DNA of 64,000 nucleotides from Ramazzottius varieornatus (Eukaryota > Tardigrada > Eutardigrada > Parachela > Ramazzottiidae): positions 3,077,972 through 3,141,971 of the forward strand of contig BDGG01000005.1 in the NCBI GenBank assembly GCA_001949185.1, written 5' to 3'. Under the pieces are notes generated by a model. It searched no databases. It saw nothing but the letters and a program-made list of their open reading frames with translations, and was not told the origin of the DNA. This document shows, one piece after another, positions 44,760-56,478 of the stretch. Made by a program: the position numbers and the translations under genes. Position 1 is the stretch's first letter. Each line of letters opens with the position of its first letter.

Positions 44760-45217
44760 ACCTTCAGACCATGTCATACGCCGATCATGCTCTTACGTGA
44801 TAGCTATGACTCTTAGCTCTCGACAAACTATGGGAAAGAAGTGCCACCGACCTTTTCCTGGATCTGCAGAAAATCTCAAAGGAACTTCGTTCGCTGTAGA
44901 ACCAATGTTACAGCCCATACAGCACCANNNNNNNNNNNNNNNNNNNNNNNNNNNNNNNNNNNNNNNNNNNNNNNNNNCAACCCGAAACCTGATCGACTCC
45001 TCAAACAAACACTTGTGTACAGTACCTGTGTGACCTGTTTGGTGCCGTATGGGCTGTAACATTGGTTCTACAGCGAACGACGTTCCTTAGGGATTTTCTG
45101 CGGCTCCAGGAAAAGGTCGGTGGCATTTCTTTCCCATAGTTTTTCGAGAGCTAAGAGTCATAACAATCACAGAAAAGCATCGGTAACATGATCCGCATTT
45201 GACATGGTCTGAAGGTC
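44760..45217. repeat. Large palindrome with a 50-N assembly gap at its centre
   Basis: The left arm (44,760-44,927) and right arm (45,040-45,217) are reverse complements over about 170 bases; for example 'gtagaaccaatgttacagcc' is mirrored by 'ggctgtaacattggttctac'. The run of N at 44,928-44,977 lies between them. The gap is exactly 50 N, so its true length is unknown. Confidence 0.9.
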
Positions 45218-45259
45218 CCTTCATAAGATGAGCAGGGAGAATTTACCGTTGGACGATTA

Positions 45260-46003
45260 CAGGGTGATCCCTATAAGTTGGAACGATTTTAGACACGAAT
45301 AGAAAATTGAGCAGTGCTTTGACTTCTTCGGAAATTCATTCCCACATACAACTAACTACCGAAAACATTGTCAAAATTCTTGTCGAGGTGTCGTGCTCCA
45401 GAAGGAGCACAGTGCTGAAGACGTGAAATAGGGGGAAATCAAAAAGTTTTCGCAAAACCAACAAGCAATGAACTTCAGGCTGGTTTGTTTCCGTTTGAAA
45501 CGTTACAGAACCATTTCGCTGATGCTATTCTCTTGGAAAAACCTTAAAAATATAGTAGAAAAATATCATTGACGAGTTCGTGCACATGGTTGGATTTGTG
45601 AGCAACAATATTGCTGCCAACCCAGGGGGTAAGCAAAATTTTCCGCGTACTTTTTGGACTTTTTTCAGTTTCTGCGTCCGCAGCGAGCTGAAGCGTACGG
45701 TTTGTTTTGTAATAGTTTTTCAATCCGAACATGCTTCTTTCACGAAACAATTTCATGAGGACATTTAGACGTTTTGCCCGTCAGATATAAACATATCAAC
45801 TGAGGTGTCCCTTTTTACCCGTAAAACTTTTGGTTTTCAGTAGTTCACAACAATCAAACGATTAATGTTTTGTTGAGGAGACCTTCACAAAAATTGAAGA
45901 TGAAGACATGCTCTATCGAATGAGCTGAAGTTTGAAAATGTGTAGCTAAAAGCGCCTTTACCACGAATTTTCAAAATCGTTTCAACCTATAGGGATCACC
46001 CTG
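45260..46003. mobile_element. MITE of about 744 bp with TA target duplication
   Basis: The left end CAGGGTGATCCCTATAAGTT and the right end 'cctatagggatcaccctg' are inverted repeats, extended weakly to 'aacgattttag'/'aaaatcgttt'. TA dinucleotides flank both ends (45,258-45,259 and 46,004-46,005). There is no coding frame. It is of Tc1/mariner-mobilised type. Confidence 0.85.
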
Positions 46004-46716
46004 TAGTGCTTGAGACTGAATTTATGGTTCGACGAAGATTTTCCTGCTTTTCGCAAAAGCTTTCCGGAAAAAAGCTAGTTTAGAGGATGCTCCATTAGTG
46101 GAAACTACGAGCAGAAAGATACGCGTGCCTTCCTCGAGGCATGTAATTTTTCCTAAGAGTTGGCACTACTTTGCTAGAACGCAATGCATATGAGGGTTGA
46201 TACGAGAGGCCATACTACTTTACATATCATTATAAACAGATTCTGCGATATCAAAATCGTCCCCGTTCTTAACGGAATTGCTGGGTTCCGTGCCAAGCAA
46301 GGGAGGTGGCTGTAGCGACCGTGGGTATGGTATTCAAGAGGAAGACAGTAAACGCGGATGTGGCACAGAATCCCAACATCGAACTTTACTTCTCGATTTG
46401 ATTAATCTCCCTAATGTACGTTTCTCGAATTTGAAGTGCTAGGAGGAAGTTTGATGGAGGAGACTCTGGGGTTTGTTGCAGTTGTGCGGGGTACCGGTGG
46501 TGCGGCCTTAGACGTTGGTCCTACCAGTACCGAAAGTGGGACGCTGTTGAGATCTTTCCTCATTTTGTGCAGCATAACGTCTTGGTTTCCTTTCGGTACC
46601 GAGATGTCAGGCGATGAAGAGGGGTTTGCAACCGTTGTCGTTTCCTCTGTTGCACCGACATGTTGTATAGCAGGACAGCAAATTGTCAGGCCTACAACAA
46701 CTAATTTTCTTTTCAG

Positions 46717-47540
46717 AGATCAAGATCGATTTTTTGTGGCCAAACGCCAACTTCCATCGGAAAGTAATGCTAAGGGAGAAACTTACCAACGAAAACAGCC
46801 ATGCGCAAGACGTCCATGGTTCACGGATGAGAGAAAGGTCCCGAAAGTACAAGGTCCAATGCAAAAGGTTAGAACAACGAAGAACGGTTTCTCGAACTAA
46901 TATGATACCTCACTCAAGGGTTCTGACAGGCGGCGACCGTTTGAAGAACAAAACTTCGACATGGACATGTTTTCTGCTTTAATGGGGACCGAATTGTGCA
47001 GTACCCCTGTCAGCTTTGACACCAGATACGAAGAAAGCTTTATTGACTTGGACATGGGAAAGAGATTTCCAGGTGAATCGATCATGTGCGGACACTACAG
47101 AGTAACTGAATGCTGCTTATCTACCGGTGTTTGTCAATAAGACATCAGCGGTTTCCCGTAGCGCTGTATCGAAAGTACGGTACTGGGTTTCCGGAAACAT
47201 CCACCGTGGCCGTATTACGGTTCAGCTAGCTTGTTATAGTCCGCGTGAAACTTTGTGTTTGACGCAAAGTCACCGAGGCATAGAGATGAAAACCCAGTAC
47301 ACCGAATGGGATACAGGATACCGGTCCCGATGTCACTCTTTGTTTTCCTCCAACGTGACGTTCGATCTGACCAGAAGAAAAACCGAGTTCGGCAAACCAG
47401 TCGAACTCGGCATCGATATCGCTATTCCAAACTTGTCGTCTGTTGTCCAAAAGTACAGTAGTATCACAGTTGTTGTCGGTACTTTATACCATATAGCAAA
47501 GCAGTATCATCGGCGCATTTGTCTGATCTGTCGACCGTAA
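46717..47540 (+). CDS. Unidentified spliced gene, three 3' exons
   Basis: Exons 46717-46867, 46930-47072 and 47149-47540 have GT-AG introns of 62 and 76 bases and agree in phase. The first encodes a basic segment (MRERSRKYKVQCKR), the second an acidic and hydrophobic stretch (NFDMDMFSALMGTELCSTPV), and the third a mixed strand-rich part (SKVRYWVSGNIHRGRITVQL) ending at the TAA. The 5' exon is not certain; a frame with MSGDEEGFATVVVSS at about 46,604 is a candidate, but its donor phase was not resolved. The basic plus acidic pattern is reminiscent of a transcription regulator, but no family was recognised. The last exon may instead splice onward at a GT near 47,480. Confidence 0.4.
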
Positions 47541-48179
47541 CTGCCACTCGAAAAACAATGAATGTCATGAAGTATTATCTGTGAGCGAATCGTAGTCAAC
47601 ATCTAAAGCCACGACTTGATTAGCGACAACAGAAGCCGTCATTAGTTAGATCTAATCAAGTCACCACTGTTGTCTGCAACAAGCACAAAAATGGATCCGG
47701 ACGTGTTGCTTTCCAACAAACCGCTCGTAATTTTCAGTTAAATTACATTATCTCAAGATTGAATTTTTGACAAGTAATGTGGGAACTGTCAATTTTTAGA
47801 GCCATCGTCCATATTTTATTCCATCACTGTGCGTTCCACCTTGTGCTACATAATTTCAGCACATTATCAGTATACATTTCTCACAAAGATCAGCGTCAAA
47901 GCCAAACTTTAGCTAGCGCTTTGTCAGCGTATTCCTTTACATCATGCATCTCTCTCCCCGCGCTGTTGCTGTTGTCGTCAGTCTGGGTGAATACTGTAAT
48001 GATTGAACTCTTAATTCGAAAAGATTCAGCTGTGAAACAAAAACCCTATCGGGTGTCAATTCGACTTTTCAGGTTTTAAGTTCTAATACAGGTGGCATGC
48101 GTTTGAGGGCTTATTCGTACCAGCTGTCGACGATTTGTCAGCACTGATCCGATCTGTTAGCGCACTCGAGAAGGTGCGG

Positions 48180-48612
48180 CCAGTCAAAGAGCACCCAAAT
48201 TGTTCCTCCGCCGAAACTCTACTATGCGACCCGAAAAATTTGCCGACCCCTCGACCCTTCAAGCTTCACCACTGACGCCTATCCTCTGGCAGGGACTAGT
48301 TGAGCAGCTTTTTCCGTTTCCCAGCGCGGAGGAAAAAAGCGGGCTCACTGGACCAGCCAGTGGCGGGCCTAAACATTCCTCATAATCGGTCAAACCCTCG
48401 TGCCAACTGGTCAACCCCCCAGCTATTCAGAGATAAACGTACTGGCCTCACGGGCCGAATCTGCTGAAAGGCTGGCCTATGGGCCAGAGCTGCAGTTTTC
48501 TTGGCCCCATCGTCTCCCTGATCTCAACGCATCCCTGCCTGCTGGCCAAAACTTTCATCCCATGCCTGGGACAGTACCGAGCGACACAGCCTTCAACGAT
48601 GGGATTGGATGA
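48180..48612 (+). other. Possible coding exon(s), Pro/Ser-rich
   Basis: Two overlapping open frames (48,200-48,385 and 48,400-48,612) read like disordered protein (SPLTPILWQGLVEQLFPFPS, then HRLPDLNASLPAGQNFHPMP). They could be a terminal exon of the gene at 46.7 kb or a decayed gene with a frameshift near 48,390. No splice sites fix either view. Confidence 0.25.
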
Positions 48613-48619
48613 AGGTTTT

Positions 48620-49345
48620 GGCCTCAACCGTACTCCGCAATAGTTGGACAGAATGTCGATTGCTTCAGTAGAATCAGTTGTGGTCAGCTGAAAGTTGGTT
48701 TGGAAGCTTAGAGGAATCTAACGAAGGCCGCAGCAGCGGCCAGTGGGGTTCCTGAGGCAGATGGCGCCAAACGATGTTCACTAGATTTTTTGACTGTAAG
48801 CATTACGTCTTATCTGTAGGAATGATCGAGTAGCAGAGTACCAAAATCAGGTCAGTTTCGGACGGTTTTCGATGATGTGCTGTGAGTTGATTTGTTGATC
48901 TGGCTGAAGAAAAGCCACGTGACACGAAAGATAAATTACTTACCTTTGCAAGACAAGTGAAAGTATGCGGATCGGTTGAAAAACAAAGGAGATGTGAATT
49001 TTTTTAACAAAGATGAGAAGCCCGAATAGTTATGGGAGTCAGTGTACTAACCTTTGACCATGTTTGAAAGCCAAATATTTACAGTGGCTTAACGATGCAC
49101 AATTGTTGGCGGTGAAATTTTAATCAAGTTCTCGCTAATTGACGAAGCATACTCGGCTCTCGAGTCCATTTTCAGCTTCGTCAGCTTGCAGACCTATAAA
49201 CACATCCTGTGTTTACGGTGATTTATCCAATTTGATTTGCAAGAACTTCGTACGGATTTCGAACGAGTGGAAACTTGTGCTTACTGAAGTACGATAATAT
49301 CTCAACTCCATACGTTGTCGTGCTCGTTAAGAGTATGTTTCACAG
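48620..49345. other. No gene seen
   Basis: No recognised coding sequence or repeat was found. Confidence 0.35.
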
Positions 49346-49347
49346 AT

Positions 49348-50268
49348 TTACTGATAGTTAAGCCACAAAGTTCTCATCGCATCTGGTTTCGCTGTCCCAA
49401 CAAGAAGCTTACAGTTGGTCTTGTACTTTTGTGTACAAGCCATGATCTGGCTCGAAGAGTTCGATTTCGCAAAGGCCATGTCAACAATACCAAAATCAGC
49501 CGTTTTGGCCAACACATTGGTTTTCGAACTGGTACCTATCGATAATGACTCAGTGAAAGACTTTGAAAGAGGTTTCGATAGAAGAAAGACATCTCTAAGA
49601 CATCGTCGAACTTCGGTCTCAGCTGATGAACTCTTCATCAAACTCCTCGGTTCCTCGTGGTCGAAACAGACTATCCTTAGTTTTCGCACTTCCGACGTTC
49701 TGTCTTTCAAGATGGTCCAGTACACACCGATCATATTGATGAAGTAACCATCCGTAGCCCTTAGCATCGTACTGACATTTGAGCAAGTTTCATCCATCCA
49801 ATTCAATCCAGTCAACAGACCAGATGCCGTGGCGAGCGATTTATTCGGGCTTTCGCCTGTTGATTGCTGCTTGTCTTTCTGCACCAGCAAATCTCCGGAA
49901 GTCTCGGATTCAATTGTGAGATTCTGAATGACGCCGGTTGTGTACTTCAGTCCAGTGTCCTCCAATACGAAGACCATCCGAAACTGAAGACCATCAAAGC
50001 CTGTTATGGAGCCCCAGGTCTCACGGATGGCGGCTCGCTCCGCAAAGTTTTTGACAGACGACGTTGTGATGGTTATCAGCCAAATTCTTCCACTGCGGCA
50101 TTCGCGCGAGATGAACTCCGGATACAGCTCGGGAACATTGTATCTCTCAGCCTCCACTTGGTTGCCGAAACTTGGCTTTGGGTCCTCATTAAAAAGCGGA
50201 CAGAATGCGATCACCAAGATCAATGCATACAAACAAGTCAAAATCAATATTATTCGCTGACGTCTCAT
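49348..50268 (-). CDS. Divergent GT31-like (beta-1,3-galactosyltransferase-like) protein
   Basis: This is a single-exon frame of 306 residues from ATG 50268. It has a type II anchor (IILILTCLYALILVIAFC), then WLITITTSSVKNFAERAAIR with ETWG, the GT31 entry motif. VFVLEDTG and SGDLLVQKDKQQSTGESPNK correspond to the loop before the nucleotide site. ATDGYFINMIGVYWTIL stands where other members have DDDxFVN. So the acidic DxD triplet is reduced to Ala-Thr-Asp, and the usual EDVFVTG motif is absent. The second half is Ser/Lys rich and unlike the family; a frameshift could explain it, but neither other frame restores the motifs. It is likely a non-catalytic or decaying homologue of the enzyme at 31.6 kb. 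Confidence 0.6.
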   Translation of the reverse strand: MRRQRIILILTCLYALILVIAFCPLFNEDPKPSFGNQVEAERYNVPELYPEFISRECRSGRIWLITITTSSVKNFAERAAIRETWGSITGFDGLQFRMVFVLEDTGLKYTTGVIQNLTIESETSGDLLVQKDKQQSTGESPNKSLATASGLLTGLNWMDETCSNVSTMLRATDGYFINMIGVYWTILKDRTSEVRKLRIVCFDHEEPRSLMKSSSAETEVRRCLRDVFLLSKPLSKSFTESLSIGTSSKTNVLAKTADFGIVDMAFAKSNSSSQIMACTQKYKTNCKLLVGTAKPDAMRTLWLNYQ

Positions 50269-50299
50269 AGAGGATCATGGAAAGAGGATCCCCGAACCA

Positions 50300-50735
50300 T
50301 TCCACTGTACAGCTGGAATTTGTCCGAAGATTGAAGCATGCTGGCCGCGGAAACTTCCTCGACTGGCATGGAGGTAGATTCACCAGCCAGCATTTGGAAA
50401 CCTGATGCATAAAGTCATCTGAAGATACGCCTACAGGCTAGGTGTAATTGTTGTTTAGTCAACCGCGGAACATTGCTTACTTATGGCTAAACACCGGCAA
50501 AGACACCTGAGACGGCAGCGATTTCTTCGTGTGACTGACAGAGTCATAAAAGAACATGCAAGTTGATGATCATCAAACAAGCTTTTTACATTCGCTCCAC
50601 ACACACTATATTCGTCGAGACGGAGAAATTTGGACAAGTTAAGTTATTAATTGTATTGAGCACCGTTGGTGTCGGCTAAACTCGTCCAGGGGGAAAAGTA
50701 GTATGCTAATCTGTCAGCAACATAAGTAAGAATAA
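50300..50735. other. No gene seen
   Basis: This is an intergenic interval with no recognised features. Confidence 0.35.
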
Positions 50736-53700
50736 TCAGACAAGGCTTCTTTGTTTGGACTGTAACGCTAACCGGCGACTCCTCTCCGTGGCTTCTCTGG
50801 CAAGGACCGGCGTCATCAACAGTACTTTTTCCCTGTCTTTTTGGTCTTTGTCAGTCGATCCAGGCCTGAAAGAAACCAGCTGGTAAAGAAATCGGTGAAA
50901 CTATGATTTGGTGTTGATAGCATGACTGAAGCTTTCTTACCCTGGTGCGGCTAGCATACGTCGAATAGACTCAGTCTTGACCAACCGCCTGCTGACTGAT
51001 ACTGGGTCTTCTTCGGCTTCCGGTTCTTCATCCAAGTATCTTTCGGGTATGTAAATTTGTTCCGGAGAATTCAGCCTTATTTGAAAGTCGTAGCTTATTT
51101 CTTCATCATCCAGACTACTTTTACGGGAACTCATGGCGGAGTTGCCGACAGAGTCCGTGTCGTAGCCGTCATGGAGTTTGTTGGCGGCATACGGCAACCC
51201 ACGTCGATCACCTGCGGAAATGGTGTGATGGCGTCGATGTCGGTTAGCTGTACTGTTGGCTCGAGGCTTGAGTTTATGAGTGGGTGGGAGAGGTGGATGG
51301 CCGCTTGAAAATTTATTGTCATGAGTTACCGATTCATAAGATAGGCCAGAAAAGAGCTTCTCGAAATTCTGGGCTGCGGAGTTCTTCGGAGGTTGACTGT
51401 CGAACTCGGACATGATCTCCTGCATTTTGTGTAAGCTTTCGTCCAGTCCATGATCGAAAGGCTGTGCAGCGGGTTCTTTCGCCTTGTTCTGTAACCGAAC
51501 AAAAAGACATCAAACCGTTTAAACAGATTTGACGTTGACAGATAGATTCACTCTGATCGTTTTCCCAACCGGCGCACGTCTCAGCCAATAACAAACAAAA
51601 TGCGCGCCACCTAGGAAACGATGTGGCCCACGTTCCCGTTCTGATTGGCTGGAAGGGTGCGCCACTTGTGAAACGATCTGGGCGAAATCCTTTGTTAACC
51701 TTCGACGTCATGAAAATCGACACCGAACGCAAAGTAAAAAAAGACGACGACACGCGGTGTACCATACAAAATCAGCGTATTGGTAGGAAGGATCATCCAC
51801 CGACACTTCGTCACTACCACTGCCGACACTTCCATGGTCAACTTCCTCACGTCGGGCAGTCCCGTCTCCGTGGTACGTGGCTCCATTTCCGAACTGATCA
51901 CTGGGACTGGAACGTGCAGGTTGGCCATTGGTCGCAGAAGTGCGGGACGTCACTGCTGCTGCTGTCGGTTGTTGGCCTGTTCTCTCATAACTCCTTCTTT
52001 CCCGCTCGTTTCTTTCGCGTACTGTGTCCTGGTCTGAATCAGGCACATCTCGATGCCTCTGATTCTCACGCTGTTGTTCTCGTTCGAGCTGTTCTTTCTC
52101 CACCTGCAGCAGGCGCACTTTCTCTTTCAGACTATTCAGCTCAAAAGCTATTGAATCTGGCGCAGGTTGATTTTCCCGTGCGTTTCCTCTTACTTTCTGG
52201 AGCTCTCCCAGGTCCTGCTCCTCATAATTGTCGAAACTCTGTAGTTTCATTCCCGACCGTCCAAGAGACTTGCTGAGGTTCTGCGACGACTTCCTTGTTG
52301 TTCTCTCGGGTTCACGGCCTTTCCATTTTGGCTCCTGTGGCAATGGCTCGACCGGATAAGTTTCTTCGGAATGGCGAAGAATGTCGCGCAGGTCGCGCAT
52401 GTACTCGTCCTCGGAATGCTCATCCTGGGATGGCTGAGGATATGGTAGGTATTGTCGGGCCGCAGGATATCCCAGGTCGTTAGACTTGTAAAATCCATTT
52501 CCGTTAATGGTCTCGAAACCGCCATTGTTGCTGACAGGATATCGTATCACATCGTGTTCAGAAATCAAGGAGGGTGTTTGCTGTTCGCGAATAAAAGCTT
52601 CCAGCGAAGCAATCAAAGGTTCCAGTTCATCCATCTAAAATAACGAAAAAATAGTGAAGTGACCAAAAACTAGAAAATTGAGCAGTACAGAAATACTTTA
52701 CAGCTTTGGTATTAGATAAAGAGGTAGCAAAGGTAATTTTGGCACAAGTTTACGATCCGACTTTTGAATTGACATACCTGGTTGTTACTTTTTGCGATCT
52801 GGTCCAGCACGTGAAGATAGCGTCTAAGATCATAAAAAAGTGCAAGTCATTAAAGTGAGCATGGTGTCAGAATGCCGGAATATGTGTCTTGCTCTCGAGT
52901 CGATTGAAGGCGATTTAAGAATTCGCACACGTATACTAAATTTGATAGCTTCAAATGGTTTATTTGCCCATTTCACCGTGGCACATATGAACCGGTTCTT
53001 TGGTTTCTCTTCTTCTCTCTCGCGGTCGAGCAAGAGAAAGAGTTTTTTTGTCAGTTGCTGGAATGACGCAACATCAACTGCTTGGAAATGCCTTTATTGT
53101 ATCGATATATAAAGCGCATGTACCGTTAACATGCAAAGTGTGTCGATGGAGAACCGTCGTCGGCCATTTTGTACTCGCTGCTGAACAGGTGTCAGCGATA
53201 TACCCGTTGTAATCTCTGATGTAATCCTCTGTGTGTCCACTCAATATATATTCAACGCATGAATTAAGCAGCAATGTGTCAATCAAAAAGACATGATCTC
53301 ATCCGCCAGTGTGTACCAACGTGCGACTGTATTGGTACTTGGCCAGTATTGTCAAGACTCAAGAAGCGCCTCTGTGTCTGACTGCCGGCGTAATTGACTG
53401 TTCGATACACTTGTTCTCGTTGCTTGTTCTCAGGAAACTTTTACTTACTCATCGTTCCATCCGCGAAAGAGCTCCAGTTCCTTGACAAAGCGATCGCGAC
53501 TGCGGATTAATCGCGCCTGCAGGCGCCGTAAACGAATCAACGCCAGCACCGCGCTTTCAAACTGCAAACAGACAGACAAAATTATCAGGTCTTTGATAAA
53601 TAGCACTGTGTATACTTGAAAGGTGTGTCGTCGAGTATCTATCATGTTGAAATCCAGAACTACTCTGATGTCGTTCCGACAAATTTACGGTAATTGTGAA

Positions 53701-55178
53701 CCACATAAAGAGAAACCGTAGCTCGCGCGTAGGAAATTGCCCAGACTGGGCGACGCCATTGTGGGCTGCCTGTTCACGGTGCAGTACGGATACAGCGCAT
53801 GCAAAATCTCGGAAATTCAGAACAAAAACAGATGCTGTCTCTGACTTCTGAGTATCTTTTCATCTGGGGATTCACTTTTCTGGTGGAAGGCTGCTTTGCT
53901 AAAACTCACGAATGTCACGACGCATACGTCGGAATGCATCTGGAAATTTCTTTTAGAAATATTTTACGTTTTGAATCTTAGGAAGGGAAGAACCGTGCCC
54001 ACGTAACTTGTTGGTTTTGATTTAGTCTCCTGTTTCATTGTGGTCTTCTTTTGAAGAAAAAGTTATTTGTTTGAACAAAACTTATTCAGGAAAAATGCAT
54101 CTGGAAAAGCTGCACTGTTAATAGCGATACAGGTTTTACTTACGGTAAAGTTGGCGGAATCACGCGACGGAAACAACCGTCGATCATCAAGGTTGATTTC
54201 CGGTCGGTAGGTCCCCCGATCACGTGGCGCACCTTGATTACCGCCAGGTTTCTCTTGGCGAGCCATCCTTGACTCGTTATGCTGATTGACACCTGGCAGA
54301 CCAGCTTTGGCGACACTTCGTAGATCGGTGTGACTGTTCACCAGTGAAGCTGTCTCTGCACCTGCACGTCGCCCGACAGTTCGCGCACGCTGTGCTTCGC
54401 GCTTTATCTGACTACCGATGGCTTCCTTCCTCCATACCACCTCCTCCAACCTTTCCTCTTCCCCATTACGACTCTTCCTTGCCCGATTCTGCATCAGAGG
54501 ACTTTCCCCGGGTGACTCCGAAGACAGCTGGACCGTGTTCAGGCTGTGCATCGACGGTTTCTGACTCGGTCCGGATACGGTTGATTGTTGATTGTACTTC
54601 CTCATTGGCGGATCTTGGTTTTCGTTCACCGCAATAATTTTCTTGGGAGCTTCCCAGTCAACACCAGACTTCTTCCTCGTTGGTTCCAACTCAGCTTTGC
54701 GAACTACAGCGATTTTCTGAGCGACCAGTGGTTCTTCTTTCAGGTGTCTTGCGTATAAGTTAGATCTCTCGTTAGTATGTGCGTCATTGATAACACGGCG
54801 GTTTTCGAGGTCGTGTTGATGCTGCCGGACATTGTACATGCTCGGTTCAGGCACGACTGACTTGCCTCCCCTCGAGCTGATCAGTTTCTGGCCGGATGTC
54901 TTACTGATACTGCGCGGAGGTGGAACAGGCGCCGAGCGGTGAGGTGGTAGCCTCTGGTCTGTGTGGTCCTCAGGTCGCGAACTCAACGTTCCTTGCCGGT
55001 ATGGGGGAAGTTCTTGTTGGTGGGGTTGTGAAGGCTTGCTGGGTTCACGAGATGGGGAGCGGACTGTGCGGTCGTCTCGTGATTTGGACTTGCTTCGTGA
55101 GGTCTTCCCGCCCGTGTCCCAGTCCCAGTTGAAGAGGTTGAACCTTGAACGCGAAGTGGACTTTCCAGTCTGTTCCAT
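50736..55178 (-). CDS. Large disordered coiled-coil protein, six exons, unidentified
   Basis: Exons 55178-54144, 53561-53449, 52823-52778, 52634-51768, 51488-50941 and 50865-50736 all join in phase at consensus splice sites, giving 912 residues. The N-terminal 345 residues are basic, Ser/Pro-rich and disordered, with possible SH3 ligands (APVPPPRS). A helical bundle follows across exons 2-4: IRLRRLQARLIRSRDRFVKE, RYLHVLDQIAKSNNQ and ELEPLIASLEAFIREQQ. A coiled coil comes next (SLKEKVRLLQVEKEQLEREQ). Then come acidic and Arg-rich stretches and a C-terminal helix (REATERSRRLALQSKQRSLV). There is no signal peptide or membrane segment, so it is cytoplasmic or nuclear, probably a scaffold. No family was recognised. 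Confidence 0.8.
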
Positions 55179-55199
55179 TTCTATTCAGTGTCCGTATAG

Positions 55200-56475
55200 T
55201 ATCCTCCGCAAAAAAATCTATAAGACGAAGACGTTATAGGCAGTTCTTATGAACTGAAAGCGAACCAAGAATCTAGTTCGGTCGGTATCTACCCTGATCA
55301 CATGGCGCATCCCCGAATACAAATGAAACGGTACGACAGTCGAGTCGGAAATTTGACAGCTACTTGTGACCACAATACCATAGAAAAAGCTCAGTAATCC
55401 CAAGCACTCTTGCAGAACCAATTCACCGGGATCACATCACAATTTTCGAGTCACGGAGATCGAATGAACGAAACTGGAAAAATCCGAGACCAACATTTTG
55501 AAGGAAAACAATTTAATACGGTATACTATATTTCCCTGTATTCCGATTAACAAGTTGGTGGCGGCAGTTCGGATAGCTGCAGCTTGACACGGAAAAACCA
55601 TGTGCAATCCGCCCACCATCTAACTGGCTAAGTATTGAGTCAGAACAATGGGCTCGAGATAGCGCAAAAACACACACCGGAAGAAGCAGGCAGTGAAGGT
55701 TGAAGGTGCTCATCAACGTTTGATGCGTATAATCGGCACCATAAGAAACGCCTACCTGTGCTTTTTTGGCCCGCGGATCCGTTTTACAGCTGGCACCTCA
55801 TGAGAAAAGTCACACACTCCAACCCTATCGAATATTCGCATCAGTCTGACTCTGTCATTTGACTTGATTTGTTCTTGAGGAAATGTACGTCAAGGCACGT
55901 GTGTTCTGCTAATCAGCCCAACACACTTCTGCTCATATTCAGCATCGTCTAGCATTCGACAGAGACATCACTCACCTTGAAATCAACAGAATCCGTCAGT
56001 CGAAATACCAGTCTTGGCAATAAATGAATATGCAAGCCGTATAAAATCAGATACCAAAATTCAACAACCTCGGAACCTTTCCACAGATGAATTTTCGAAC
56101 CGAATTTTCTAACTGTAACGGATTTTGGAATATTTGCAGTGAATTTATGCCTTTCCCACGTCGAACAGATAACTAAACAGTGGGCTTGTCATTACTTCAC
56201 AGGCGGAAAGATGAGTAATGACATGAATTTCTGATAGCGAGGTCCACCTTACTTTCATGTCAATTTCCAGTTCAAACTCATAAATCCTTCCATGACTTCA
56301 ATCAAAATGTGCCTTTTTGAAATTTTGACTCATTCGGAAGATTTGATAACCGTAAGGTACACAGTATAGCTTCACACGGAATTTCAATCAAGCCCGCACA
56401 GAGTGTAAAAAAATTTATTTACCGCCAACGAATTCTGTTCAGAAATTTCCTTCCGGAAAAAAATGAAATATTTAC
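55200..56475. other. No gene seen
   Basis: This interval lies between the coiled-coil gene's start and the STOML2 stop. It is AT richer, and no feature was recognised. Confidence 0.35.
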
Positions 56476-56478
56476 TGT

